Shown piece after piece: positions 42,773 through 54,090 of a stretch of 64,000 nucleotides of DNA. This DNA comes from Chondrus crispus (taxonomy: Eukaryota > Rhodophyta > Florideophyceae > Gigartinales > Gigartinaceae), in assembly GCF_000350225.1 (NCBI RefSeq), contig NW_005179389.1, positions 62,001 through 126,000 on the forward strand, written 5' to 3'. The first letter of the stretch is position 1. Each line of letters starts with the position of its first letter. Below the pieces are notes generated by a model. The model was given only the letters and a program-made list of their open reading frames with translations. It made no database searches and was not told where the DNA came from. The position numbers and the translations under genes are program-made.

Positions 42773-45530
42773 TCACAGTTCTGCACCGTAGACCAAGAGG
42801 TACACAGGAGAAGGCCAGGGTTCTGTAATACGCGATCGCATGCGAAAAACGAGCATCGCATTCTGTGGAAATTGGTACCAAGGGCAACAGCCCTCACCGA
42901 GATCGGATACGTCTGTCGCATTTTTTATTGACGTATAGGGACTGGCGTTGTCAAGGTGACTACTGAATTTTTTCGAAGCGGATCCCCAGTCTGAAGAAAG
43001 GAAGACTAAGGAGAATGAACACCGCCCAACCTTTTTCACTGTCGGTGATAAGGGTCGCCAAGGGCAGACTACTGTACTCCCTCAGGGATAAAGTACTGTG
43101 TTAGACTGCCGTGCGGGTGACCTTCAAGCCAAGGGAGAAGGTGCCGAACATATGCAGTTGATGTGCGGGTGCACGCGGGCAAGGAAACTCGAGAAGAAGT
43201 GGATGACAGGAATGAGGACAGAGGAAATGAAATGTCTTAGGCGATTCTGCCTGGGACTCCCTCACATGAATGAGACGCTGCCGCGTCACAGAATGAAAAA
43301 TTTACTGTAGTCTCAGACTAAGCTCCTTGGACGCAATCACGCGCCGCCGTGCGCATGCGAGATGACGTTTGGATCAGTGATCCGCCTCCCCGTCTAAATT
43401 AATTTGACGAAAATATTTATGAGGATTTTTGTGAGAACGGGCAAGGGACAAGAGAATTCAACGTGACCGCACGAGAGGAGCCCGAGGATCGTCCCGACGA
43501 GCCCAAAAAGAAATAGTTCGTACACTGCTATTTTATTTGGGGGGAAGATTTTTCAGTTACCTTGGCTCTCCACCGGAGAGATTGGAAGGGAACTTGGACA
43601 CGGAGATAACAGAGGGGACTGTTGCACGTGACAATTCACTGTTGATGAAGAAGTCGGTACCCCGGAGTACCCGACTCGGCTTGACGAGAAAGCAAAGGAC
43701 AAGAGAAGGTACTGAGGAAAAGAGGAGAAAAAAGGGACGAAGAGGGTGCGACCGCAGTGACGGGGGCGCACCAAGAAAGCGACATGAAGAGAAGAATTTC
43801 GGGACGCCTACACTGCGAGGAAGAGGAAGAAAAAGGCTGGAACGACAAGCGGAGGAATTTGGAGACGAAGGAGGCAGGATGCGGTGGTCGGTAGTATGCC
43901 GCTCAAGCGCTGGGAAAGCGCATGAAGTAGTTCCAGCTTGCAGTAAACACCGACGAAGACTCACGGGGTCAAGAAAAATGCTGCAGTACGAGAAGCGATG
44001 GGGGAATCTACAGACGTACCAGACTCGAGGGATATGATGAAGGGATCCTTCGCGAGACATGAACTGGCCATACGACGTAGACAGATGTCCGAAGGGCGGA
44101 AACCGTCGTTGACTCCGCAGCGAAATGCCGCTGACATGCTCGATCGGAAGACGAATTTTCGCGACGAAGTAGACACACGTGGCAACGTGAGCAAGCGCAT
44201 TTTTGGTTTTTAGTGCGGTCGAGGTGGTGATTGAAGATGCTGTCCCCTACGCAGCGCGATCGTTCCTCAAAATGACAACCGACTTGAACCTACCGCGGCG
44301 GCCGCCACACTTAAGACGGCTAACGAAAGGCTGGTCCAAGGAACTTTCGACAAGGCAACTGTTGGCAGGATCACGATCGACGCTTCGCATATGCTCAATA
44401 TGATCCGTGATGTGGATGGACATTTCTTGTCTGATCAGAGCGAAGGGGGGCTCAGAGGAAATCGCACGACGAGTTGGTGAAGCGTGAGAGGACGCAGAAT
44501 GTGGAGTGGCAACGGCGGAGAGACCATACTGTGTGGATTTCGTGGAGGACCACGCGAGGGAAAGAGCTGACGACATGAAACTGTCAGGGGATTTTTTTAT
44601 TTGGGGAAGGTGGTGTAACCACAGGAGGCCGCCGTGGAAGAATTGATAGAGGTCTCGTCCCCGGGGACAGTGACAACTGGAACCGCTCAAGACGAATCGT
44701 TAGGGGAAAAACATTGGTCACGAGAATTGTGCGTTCAAGTGCACCATTCCTGCGACGAACACGTGGCAATGCAAGGAACATAGGGACAGCTTTGAGAGTG
44801 TAAACCTTTCTTTTAACAGGAGACGGTTGCGACAAAGATCCCCAGCAATGTGTTTGGACGTTGGACGACGGCCGAGGGAGAGAGTGCGACACAAAAAAGG
44901 GGAACGGAAAGACGAGCCTCCATGTCGAGTCAAGGGTTATGAGAGAGATCGGCGCAGGGACTTCTTTGTCCAGATAATCGGAAAAAGGAAGCCACCATGC
45001 CGAGTGTTGCAGTACCAGCGGTACAGGAAAAATTGGAATGTCAGAGATTTGACACTTCACGAGGAATCCATGAGCTTGAAGGACTCTTGGCTGTAGCATA
45101 AACACCCCCAGACGACTGGAGGTGTATGCGCAGTTTGACCTGTAGACCCCGGATCCGAGAAGGAGTGAAGCGGGCCAACCAGCTACGGAACCGGGCTCGG
45201 GCCCCGGTAGCAGTGGTAGAGCGGGAGCGAGCAGGGTCGCGCGCACGCACCAGCGGATCGACGCCTCGACGCCCCGGAGCAGCACTGGGTGACGTACCAG
45301 TGCTGACGGGCGGAGGCGGTTCCGTGCTCGCTCGCGTGCTGCGCGTCCACTCCGGCTCGGCTCCAACTAAACGCGCGCGAAGAGCGAAGGCGACGTTTAG
45401 AATAAGCTCGGTGGACTGACCTTGGCGGTCGGTTGACGACAAGCCTGTGCTTGTCCCCCTCCGCCGCCGTCGGTCCGCTCCATATTTAATACACAAAACA
45501 ATCTATCATAACACTACAGTACCTCGGTAG
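42773..45530. other. No gene recognised
   Basis: 2.8 kb of mixed sequence. The longest ORFs are plus 43537-44037 (166 codons, very basic) and minus 44584-45366 (260 codons, Pro/Leu/Arg-rich); neither shows a domain. The stretch 45120-45420 is G/C-rich and open in several frames. It could contain gag or LTR debris of an unrecognised element. Confidence 0.4.
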
Positions 45531-45783
45531 TGTAGTTGGCTACTGTAGTGCAGGTCGGCCTGCAGTGTAATACTGTCAGCTATGTCGGGGCTGACAGTAC
45601 GCGTATTACCCGTGGTGCGTGCACGCTTCGTTCGCGCGCCGTACACGTGTGCACGTGTATGCGCGTGGCCCTTGTCGCCGTGGCGTACACGCGCGGTTGT
45701 ACTGTAGAGCTCGACGCTCTACAGTAGCTGATCTAGTTCTTGATCTAATCTAATCGAAACCCTCAGGGGGGGGTTATACTACA
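45531..45783 (-). repeat. 3' LTR of gypsy element 3
   Basis: Short LTR of about 240-253 bp with inverted ends TGTAGT and ACTACA (the start is either 45531 or 45544, both TGTAGT). It ends beside the purine tract. An 11-bp perfect stem (tactgtagagc/gctctacagta) lies at 45700-45726, in the position corresponding to the gagccact/agtggctc hairpin of the family-1 LTR (53865-53882), and is likewise followed by a ctag/gatctaatcta stretch. Only one copy lies in the window, so the call rests on this analogy. Confidence 0.55.
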
Positions 45784-45795
45784 CGGCCCCCCCTC
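45784..45795 (-). other. Polypurine tract of element 3
   Basis: On the minus strand gagggggggccg directly precedes the LTR start TGTAGTAT. Confidence 0.55.
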
Positions 45796-45842
45796 AAGAC
45801 TGAACGTCCGCGTTTAGTACTCTCGGGGTTGTAGAGGCGACC

Positions 45843-48173
45843 ATGTCGGATCCCCTCCCTGTAGTCCTGGACTTGACCCAGGTTCCAACCGTCGTGCCTC
45901 GCGCGTCGTCCATCGCCCGGCTTCCAAGCGTCCGCTCCTCCGCGCTCTCCCTCGAAGTTCCCTCTCCCCTTCAGCGCACCGTGTTCTTACGGGTGATCGG
46001 CGTCCGCTCGTTGCGGTACGCTCGTCGCGTCACCGCCACCACCCCCCTTTTTTTGAGGCGGCTCAAGTCCGTGGTGACGATGTCGTCTCCCTTGGAGGGT
46101 CCACCCTCTCCGCCTGCCGTTGCTTCCTCCTTGCCAGCGGAGTCGGTGCCCCCGCATTCGGCCCCCTTACCTTCCCCCTCGGAAACTCCTGGACGTTCCA
46201 TACCCATGGTCGCCGGGTTCGTGCCCCCGGCGCGTACTGTGGCGATCGCGCGCCAATGGTCCCCAATCCCACCCTTCCAGAAGATCCGGGGCTCGCGCGA
46301 GTCAACGTCCTCCGTTGAGCTCGTGACGCGCGAGCCCCTCCCCTCCGACACGTTGGCGGGGCAGCAGGCCGGCCCGCGGCCACGCCAAGCTTTTGGAGGA
46401 CCCTCAAAGCGATCCCTTCGAACCGTGGGGCAGGGCGGAGACGCGTTCAACGCTCAGTCCGAGTGGTTTGGGGTCCCGCTCGAGCGGTCGTCCTCGCTCC
46501 CCCTTGACTGGTTACAGTTCGCTTGGTGTCAGTATGCCCGCTCTGGCATCACTGTAGGCGAACTGTTGACGCGCGAGTCGCTTCGACCGGACTTGTTGCG
46601 CGTCCGTAAGGTGTATGAGGCAGGGAGAGAGGAGGAGGCTTCCCTCGTGTTGGGGCGCCTCCTCTCCGAAGGCGGCGGGGCGCCGTATCAAATTCCCACA
46701 GCGATCGTCGGCGATCGCACGTTCGCCAATAGAGTGGACGAGGTGGAATATGTGGATCGGATGGCCACCTATCTACTCCACTACGGGCCGTCGACCTCTC
46801 GCGAGTTCGTCCTATCCAAGATCCCGGCGCTATGTGTGAGCCCTCGGCCATTTGCCTATTCGAAGGCACGCGTCGGCTTACAGAAATCGGCCTGTTCTCT
46901 GATGCGGCTTCACCACGTCGCCATTGCTCCCCATGACTGGGCGGCGTATCGCCACTCCGGAGAGGCAGACGGACATGTATTTCCGTCGGCCTCCTTCGAG
47001 GGAGGCCTGTCCCCGAGCGATTTTCCGCGGCTCCCCGAAGCGGTGAGGGAGGCCCTCCCTTCTTTGGGAGTCCATCCCCTACTCCCTTCTGTCCTGAAGC
47101 ACTTCGGGGTGGCTTGCGCGGACCGAGGGCATCCCGTGCGTGACGATCTGATACATAACGTTGAGAGGGAGTGGGCCTGGGCCTTTGGAAATGCTTTCAT
47201 GAATGAAGTGTCCATACACGGGCGGGTGTTTGTACAGCCGATCGGAGTGTTGGCCCATTTGGGAAGGGTCGCGTGGGATCTTCCGAGCGTACCCCTCCAT
47301 CCCCTCGAAAGAAGTACCCAACATGTGCCCTGGACGTACGCATTCGCCCTCCAATTAATGCATCGAGCGGGCGACGCAGGAGAGCGTCATCTCCGCCACT
47401 GGACTGACTTTACCACTGGAATACAGTCTTCGTTCTTCTCATATGACCATCGATCAGACGTCTTTGTGGCCCGGCCGGGGCCCCCGGTGTCCGCCTCGAG
47501 GCCCTCTGGGGGCGGGGGCGGAGTCGGCTCCGCTTCACGATTGGCAAAGAAAAAGCGTTACCGAGATTTGGACGGTGAGTCCCCGGCGTATCCGTTCGCG
47601 GGGACGAACCCGCGACCCGAGTTATCGGGAGCCGTGTGCGATCCTCGCCCGGCGGTGAGCTCGCAGGTTCCTCCAGTATCTCCTCTCAATTCCGTACCGA
47701 GTCGTGTCGTTACGAACTGGGCCACGGTACGTCGCTCGACGCTCAGTCGAGACGACCTTCGCAAGATATCGGTATTAATTCGCGCCCTCGGGGACGCGAG
47801 CGACCGGTCGTGGCAAGTAGACAGACTTTTTAGCACTCTCGCCAGTTGGTATTCAGCGGGGGGTGAGGAGGCTCGCGGCATCGCCGCCCAGCGTGATTCG
47901 CACATGTCCGAACTGTGCCACGTGCGCCGCGAGTTAACGAGGGTGCGCGAGGCCATGGCTACGCAGACCGGCGTCCTCGAGCGGACGACCGCCGATCGGG
48001 ACCGGTACCGTGCCGAGCGGGACGCGCTGCGTGGTCTCCGCGAGGCGCCTCCGGCTGTGTCGCGTCCGACTTTGCGGGACCCTTACGAAAATCAGGGACG
48101 TGAGGCCCCGGTGGCCGATCGTACCCTGCCCTCGAGGGCGGGGAGCTGCGCTGGAGCCGCGATAACGAGGTAG
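45843..48173 (+). CDS. Intact antisense ORF of gypsy element 3, 776 codons
   Basis: Longest uninterrupted non-pol ORF here. It starts at the ATG at 45843, 60 bp inside the LTR, and runs against the direction of pol. Layout: a Ser/Pro/Val-rich basic N-terminus (residues 1-190), a globular Trp-rich middle (about 210-540; for example LDWLQFAWCQYARSG, REFVLSKIPALCVSPRP, VEREWAWAFGNAFMNEV, ERHLRHWTDFTTGIQSSFF), a Gly/Ser/Pro linker with a KKKRYRD patch, then a C-terminal helical part (STLSRDDLRKISVLIRALGD, followed by coiled coil RDRYRAERDALRGL). No known domain is recognised. The STLSRDDLRKISVLIRAL stretch matches the C-terminal motif of the antisense ORFs of elements 1 and 2. An accessory or nucleic-acid-binding role is conceivable but unsupported. 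Confidence 0.75.
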   Translation: MSDPLPVVLDLTQVPTVVPRASSIARLPSVRSSALSLEVPSPLQRTVFLRVIGVRSLRYARRVTATTPLFLRRLKSVVTMSSPLEGPPSPPAVASSLPAESVPPHSAPLPSPSETPGRSIPMVAGFVPPARTVAIARQWSPIPPFQKIRGSRESTSSVELVTREPLPSDTLAGQQAGPRPRQAFGGPSKRSLRTVGQGGDAFNAQSEWFGVPLERSSSLPLDWLQFAWCQYARSGITVGELLTRESLRPDLLRVRKVYEAGREEEASLVLGRLLSEGGGAPYQIPTAIVGDRTFANRVDEVEYVDRMATYLLHYGPSTSREFVLSKIPALCVSPRPFAYSKARVGLQKSACSLMRLHHVAIAPHDWAAYRHSGEADGHVFPSASFEGGLSPSDFPRLPEAVREALPSLGVHPLLPSVLKHFGVACADRGHPVRDDLIHNVEREWAWAFGNAFMNEVSIHGRVFVQPIGVLAHLGRVAWDLPSVPLHPLERSTQHVPWTYAFALQLMHRAGDAGERHLRHWTDFTTGIQSSFFSYDHRSDVFVARPGPPVSASRPSGGGGGVGSASRLAKKKRYRDLDGESPAYPFAGTNPRPELSGAVCDPRPAVSSQVPPVSPLNSVPSRVVTNWATVRRSTLSRDDLRKISVLIRALGDASDRSWQVDRLFSTLASWYSAGGEEARGIAAQRDSHMSELCHVRRELTRVREAMATQTGVLERTTADRDRYRAERDALRGLREAPPAVSRPTLRDPYENQGREAPVADRTLPSRAGSCAGAAITR

Positions 48174-48420
48174 CCATGCCTCCTCTGGAGGGGTTGGGCT
48201 CGGGGTTACCCCGTCACCCCAGTTACTGTCCCCCGACACTCTATGGACGGAGTCCCCCTTGAGCCGCCCTGCAGCCCGCGCCGTTGAACGGTCCTTGCCG
48301 TCGTCCTTGCGGAAGCCCGCTCGTCCGTTCGTCCGGATCCCCAATCCGCGTAAAGCCCTTAGGGCATTCTTTCCTTCACCCCTCGTCGTTGTTGAAGTTG
48401 CTCGCACCCTGCCCACACGG

Positions 48421-48576
48421 ACGTTCTTCTCTTCGGTCTTTGCGCGGGCGTGCGTCGTCGTTGCCACGCGCAATCCTTTACAGACGTTCTTCTCGTCGGT
48501 CCTTGCGCGGGCTTGCGTCGTCGTCGCCACGCGCCATTTTTCATCGACGTTCTTATAGTTGGCTCTGGCGCGCTCC
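48421..48576. repeat. 63-bp tandem repeat, about 2.5 units
   Basis: 48421-48483 and 48484-48546 share acgttcttctc.tcggtc.ttgcgcgggc-type sequence, with a partial third unit to 48576. The period equals 21 codons. The minus strand is open across it (47934-48857), giving repeated RVATTTxARAxTxEKNV peptides; whether that ORF is real is doubtful. Confidence 0.65.
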
Positions 48577-50842
48577 CTGCCGACTTTGATGGTCAGATCG
48601 AAGTCATGGAGCGCGTTCGGCCGTGCCCCTTTCCTCCTCTTTAAGCCTTGTCGACGCCTCGTAGCCATCGAAGACTCAATATCGCCCCTCGCGCGGGGGA
48701 GGTCTCGGCTGCCATGAGGGCTCGGCTGCACGGTACTTGCTCGTTTCCCCGTTCTCGTCAAGCGAGGCCGTTGACTCGCATGGGCGAAGAGGGGTTTGAC
48801 GACGGAGGAACGGCGGGCGTTCCTTGACAGACACTCTCGCGGTCGTCGCGACTTCATGGCGTCGCCGTCTCGCCCCGTCGACCGGGAGGCAAAATCATCG
48901 TTGCCCCGCGCTGGTGCCTCGTCGCACGCGACGAATCGGAATGTCTTGTTTCATCGAGGTTCGGGCTAGCGTCGTAGTCCTCTTCGTCATAATCCGCGGC
49001 GTCGTCCCGGGCCCTCTTCGTTTCCGGTGAAAGGTCGACGAGGCGTCAGAGGGGGGGAGCGCGCGAGAAATAGCTCCATCACCAGCGCGAGGAGGGCCGG
49101 CGGTGATGAGCGCAGCGAGGAGGGGGCGCGCTGGTTGAGAGCGCGGCCGGGTGCTGCAGCGAGAAGTGGGTGCTCGAAGGAGGGGACGCGCGCGCAGCAG
49201 GCCAGCGCCGGCGGAGGCCACAAAATCCAAACTGTGCTTGCGCAGTTTGGAAAACATGATAGTTTCAACGACACGCGCCGCACGCGTCGTACTGTATACA
49301 CAGCACGTGACGCGGACGGACAGACAGGGAGGCGCTTGGTGAGCCCACGTTCCAGCGACTGCCCGATGCCCCTGATCTAATCACCCCAAAAAATTGCCCC
49401 AAAAATGTTTCCCGCCAAAATATTTCTTGCGAATTTTTCCAACACACGCCGCCGTTGGTGCGCGTCCCTCCTACGCCAGATTTTCCCAAAAATTAAAATC
49501 CTCGGGGCGCCGGCGCTTGACACGTGTATCACCTTCTCCCCGCTATCATCCAAAGTGTACGCGTACACTTTGGATGGCGACCACACGCATGGCACGTGTA
49601 TAACTGAAACTGCCCAGCGGGTCGCGGCGCGTCCCTTGGTCTCTCCCCATTGTGTGTTAAATGTGAGGCACGGGCGTACACGTGTCGCGCCGTATGCGGG
49701 TACAGTAGGGGCTATTTTTCCTTATTTCTCCGTGTTGCTCGCGGCGGCGGCCGGAGCACTGTACAGCAGTGCATCATCCGTGGACTGCTCATTGGCAGCC
49801 CAACCATTTTCTGAGGCCAGGCGGTGCCCCTTTTGGCATATTACCGTGACAGTGGGGTGGCCGTTGTTCGTGCGCACCTCCTCCCCCTGTGTTCGCGTAG
49901 CGGTACGAACCGACACGAACCCACGCGCCCTTCGAGGCCATGTTCACCGCGATGACGCCTTTCGCGTCTCTTCCACTACGTGGCGCTTTCTTCTCTCTCG
50001 TTCCCGTCTGCCTTTCGCGCGGGAGTAGTATACCGAAGCGTCCTCCACAAAGAGACCGACGCGCTCAGACGCATCTAATCGAACTATCCAGCGACCCGGC
50101 GGCCGATGTCGCCTAACCTCGTTCAGTCCGTCCTTACGAGGAACGTTCCCGTCTGGGCAGTACGTACGGCATGGTGTTACGGCGTCGCGAAATTGGGCTT
50201 CGTCCGTCAATACGTCTTGACGTCCTTCTCTCCTGCCCGGTAGCCTTGTGTTCTGGGGCGCTGTTGGGGACCAAACGAGTTCTCCTCGCTCCTGCTCGTC
50301 GTTCCAGGACCTTGTTTACGTAAGACTAAACGGTTTGTCTTATCTTTCGCGCCAGTTGGCGCAGCTCCATGAGGCACCCGTAGGGAGGCAAGGGATTCGG
50401 ATCCCCTTTATTCAGGTCGGAGCGGGAGTGCGATCGTGGCTCCAGGGTGTTGTTCGCTCTCCCGGGGATTCGGTGTCCTCCATCAATAATTGCCCTACTG
50501 TGAGTGATCGCGCGTTCGTTGGACGTCTCAGTTCGAGGTTGCTGGACTGAACCGAACGTCCAGCGACCCTGAGTGAGAAGGCGTCGAACCCTTCGGATCC
50601 GAGAGGGATATTTGCCTTCCCCCGAACTCTGTGCGGCCCTCGTATCTTCGGTTGGTACGAGGGCCCTACATTTTTTCAGGCAGTTCGTACTGCCTTGCTC
50701 CAACTTCTTGCATCTTCGGCGTCTGAGGAGTCAATACGGCTTGACTTGGGTACGTTTCCTCTGTTCCTTTAGTGAGACATTCGTTCTGACCGTCAGGAAG
50801 CGGTTTGATTAAACCGCCCCGAGGCGGTTGAGGGTCCCCTTC
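48577..50842. other. Post-pol spacer of gypsy element 3
   Basis: 2.3 kb between the antisense ORF and the pol stop. No recognised gene. It contains the 30-bp palindrome at 49547-49576. The plus ORF 49405-50028 runs straight through that palindrome and is not credible. Confidence 0.4.
49547..49576. repeat. Perfect 30-bp palindrome
   Basis: catccaaagtgtacg is followed immediately by its exact reverse complement. It has no spacer, so it could extrude as a cruciform or bind a dimeric protein. It lies in the spacer of gypsy element 3. Confidence 0.8.
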
Positions 50843-53034
50843 TTAAGGCTGAACGTCCGCGTTCAGTTCAGAGAGGAGATCTCTACCTGTACGTGTCCGG
50901 AGTCTTTTGGCGTTGCGTGACACTAGCTCTTCGGGGACGTGTGTACGCGCTGCCCAAGTGGGTTGGTCGTAGTCCGCCCAGTTGATGAGGAACTCCGTAG
51001 TTCCGTCCTCCATGGTTCGATGCAGGAGTAGTTGTTCGACGGCATACTGAGTACCCTTGGTGACCTTATCGGCAAGGTCCTCGGGAGTAGTCGTGCTCGC
51101 CCTGGGCGCGTTCGCCGGCGGGGGTGCGTAGACGCAGCGGTCTGCCGAGACGCTCTCTGTAACTCCATCACGATCGATCGTGATGGTGCGCTGGTCGTTC
51201 GCGAGAACTCGGTACGGTCGGACAGCCGGGGAGGCGAGCTTGTTTGATGTCTCCCCCCCATCGGTGGGGTTCAGATATACGTATTCTCCGGGACGGAGCC
51301 GGGAATTAATACGTCGTATGCGCTTATCGAAGTTGCGCTTGTAGCGAGCCTGCGTCCGACGCAGGCTCCCGTAGGCCTTCTGGATAGTCGAGTCCAAGGT
51401 CTTGAGGAACTCGGCACGTTGGTTCCCCCTATCGGAAGGGGGCGCGTCGCCGTCCCTCCGTCGGAGAGAGAACTCCGGCGGTGGCCTGCTGAGCACGAGC
51501 TCAAACGGCGTGGTGCGTGTGGTGCGATGTGCATGAGAGTTGTACGCATACGTAAGCGGCCCCACGTACACATCCCAGTCGTCCTGGTGTTCACCCACGT
51601 CGTTCCTCAGCATCAAGGCGATTGTTCGGTTATATCGCTCGACTTGCCCGTTCGTCTGGGGATGGTACGCCGAAGTGTACAAATTCGTTATCCCCAGAAC
51701 ATGGCACGTGCTGTGGAAGAACTTCGCATTAAACTAAGGGCCGTTGTCCGAAAGCAACGTGCGAGGGACGCCATACTTGAACACCCACGAGTCGCAGATC
51801 GCAACTGCGACCGTGTACGCTGTTATCGTGCGGAGCGCAACGACTTGCGTCAGCTTACTGAAGCGGTCCGTAATCATGAGCAGGAGTCGTTTTCCTGTCT
51901 TCGTCTTGGGGAGCGGCCCCAAGATGTCAATGGCGAGGCTCTCGAGAGGCCTCGTGGCTGGGAACAATCTCAATCGATTGAGATGTTTCCTCAGCTTGAC
52001 CCGGTTCATCGCGCACGTCCGACACCCTCGCACCGTGCCTGCCACGTCTGCAGCCTGGTGGAGCCAGTAGTACTCCCGTCGAAGTGCGTAGTACATACGG
52101 TTCTGGCCCGGGTGCCCCGCGATGGCCGGGTTGTGGCACAGGCAAAGGAGCCTGGCGCGGAGCGTCCGAGGCACCACCACCTGTACGGTATCACGATCGA
52201 AGGGTTGTCTCCGTATGAGCACCTTTTGGTGGTCCTCGAAGAACGCGGAGTCTCGAGACTCGGACTGTCGTGCCAAAACGGTTTGGCAGAAGTCATCCAC
52301 GCGTTGCTCCTCGGCTATTTCCTCTATCGTAAGAGGGGCCAGAAGGTCGTCCTGCGGTGGGGCGACCGGGGAGTCGAGCGCGTCAGCCTCGGTATCTTCG
52401 GCGCGCTGGATGTCGGCAGCGTCGAACTCGTAGTTCTCCTCCCAAATCGAATTGGGTCCTTGGAGAGCTAGGGCTTCGTCGTCGCCTCGCGGTTCGTCGC
52501 GCGTCCGTACGCGCGGCCTTGTTCGGGCTTCGGCTTGGTTCCGTGTCTTTACGAAGACATGGACGGCCTGATGATCACAGCTCGCGTTACAGGCGTGATC
52601 CGCGAGCTCATTCGATACGTCTCGAACGGTCCTGCCCCCGTCGAAGGTGGGAATGTCGTCATCCACCTCGACGGTGAGGCGAGGGTCATCGGCGGCACGA
52701 GGCGACACGAGCCGTGACAGGGCATCGGGCACCTGATGCACGCGCCCGGGGCGGTACTGAATGGTGAAATCGTATTCAGCCAGACGTAGCCGCCACCGGG
52801 TGAGTCTTCCCGAGCTCTTCGTGAGGGACATAAGCCATCGGAGGGGGTCGTGATCCGTCCGGACGGTGAACTTGGTTCCTTCGATGTACGGCCGCAGTGT
52901 GCGGACGGCCCACACCACGGCGAAGAACTCACGCTCCGTAGCGCTGTAGTTCCGTTCGCTATCGCTTAGCGAGTACGACCAGTACCCAACGGAGCGCCAA
53001 TCGTTTGGCTCGTCGTGCTTCTGTAGGAGGGTGC
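50843..53034 (-). pseudogene. Gypsy element 3 RNase H-integrase-chromodomain
   Basis: C-terminal half of Pol. From 53034 down: RNase H (YSATEREFFAVVWAVRTLRP, VRTDHDPLRWL), HHCC finger (H...AGHPGQNRMYYALRREYYWL...CRTC), integrase core D (AIDILGPL), D (LLSDNGP), E (NGQVERYNRTIALML), then a GEYVYLNP module and a chromodomain (AVEQLLLHRTMEDGTTEFLI, then NWADYDQPTWAARTHVPEEL). One continuous frame except for a TAG at 51734-51736, right after DNGP where the family has Gln; otherwise it looks well preserved. The upstream end is fused artificially to LTR sequence of element 2, so the first 80 or so codons of that open frame (53035-53221) are not Pol. Confidence 0.9.
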
Positions 53035-54075
53035 TGTAGTGCAATGTGCCTGTCAGGCCGGAACCAGGGTCCAACGGTCCAGCGACAACACAACCAACAA
53101 CCAACAAGAGTTGCCGACTGCACAGCCCTACGGAGTGTCCGATTCTCCCTTTCGCTTTAAGTGGGTCTGCGGCCCACAGTAGCTCAAGTCCCTGACAGGG
53201 GGGGGCAAAAGGAAGAGGCACGCCCCGGGACGAATGGTGGTAGAGTCTTGTACAGGCAGTTGCTCGGCGAGTTCGGGGCGGTAATTAGGAAGCCGGGCCC
53301 GATGGGTCGTAAATTCAATGCTCGCAAAGCGCCTGTTACACCTTATACCCTTGATAAGGTCTTCGACGGGGGCGTCGCAACGCAGCCCGTCGGGAATTAG
53401 CAAACACGTAGCAGCGCTACACCTCCGTACTGCCCGATGGCAAAGTACCGACACCGGAACGGTCGCAACCTGTATCCGATGGAACCAACACTGTCCTGTA
53501 TACAAAACAGGACCTTCGAGGGAAACGTCGTTGCAACAGCCTTCGTCGGTGGTCGTAAACAAGTAGCAGCGCTACACTCACGTGTGGCCCGATGGCAAAG
53601 ACACCTACACCGGTCCGGTCGCAACCAAAGCCGATGGCACCAACACAAGATAAGGGAATAGAAATAGAGATAGAAATAGAAAAGGATAGGTGAAATAAAG
53701 GAAAAGGAAAGGGAACCCCCGAGCGCAAAGGATAACGTAATCTGTGGTAAAAGCGAGCGTCTTGGGAAAGACGGACTTCGACCAAGGCGATATTCAACTC
53801 TGGCAACTCGGGTTGCCTTTACTGACTTGGTAGTCAGAAGGCTAAGGTATATATCGCCCCGCGGGAGCCACTACAGTGGCTCGCGGCGCTAGACCCTAGA
53901 TGTAATCTAGTGTCAGCAAAATTAATGCCAACTAATTAACTAAATAAAATAATTAAAAATTAAAACTGTGCAATTATTCACACGTGTGTCCCCCCAACCC
54001 GGACTACTTTTCATATCCAAATCCAAATATTTTCCTTCCTTTTCACCCCCCTGTAGAGCCCATTATTGCACTACA
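53035..54075 (-). repeat. 3' LTR of gypsy element 2
   Basis: Third copy of the family-1 LTR with intact inverted ends TGTAGTGCAAT and ATTGCACTACA, more diverged from the two copies in element 1 than these are from each other. TATATA core at about 53847-53852 and hairpin gagccact/agtggctc at 53865-53882. Confidence 0.85.
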
Positions 54076-54090
54076 TATCCCCCTCCTGAG
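54076..54090 (-). other. Polypurine tract of element 2
   Basis: The minus strand reads ctcaggagggggata next to the LTR start TGTAGTG, as in element 1. Confidence 0.6.

Larger units (their letters stand above)
45531..53034 (-). mobile_element. Gypsy element 3 (interrupted by element 2)
   Basis: Minus-strand chromovirus with the same plan as elements 1 and 2: 3' LTR (45783-45531), purine tract, plus-strand antisense ORF (45843-48173), spacer, then pol (50843-53034). Pol is cut at 53034/53035 inside RNase H by the LTR of element 2; the rest (RT, protease, gag, 5' LTR) should lie beyond element 2, outside this window. The family differs from elements 1 and 2 in LTR and pol sequence. Confidence 0.75.

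Noticed and set aside
47934..48857. 307-codon minus-strand ORF across the 63-bp repeat
   Set aside because: It overlaps the end of the 776-codon ORF in antisense and owes much of its length to the tandem repeat. There is no domain or counterpart in the other elements.
49405..50028. 207-codon plus-strand ORF
   Set aside because: It runs through the 30-bp palindrome and an A/T-rich non-coding stretch, with no family and no counterpart in elements 1 and 2.
51419..52471. 350-codon plus-strand ORF
   Set aside because: It is exactly antisense to the integrase/RNase H frame of gypsy element 3, whose motifs are unmistakable. Long antisense frames are expected in this G/C-rich coding sequence. Unlike the post-pol antisense ORFs, it overlaps pol itself.
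53035..53221. N-terminal 60 or so codons of the 495-codon minus ORF as part of Pol
   Set aside because: This part is LTR sequence of element 2, joined to RNase H of element 3 only by the insertion.
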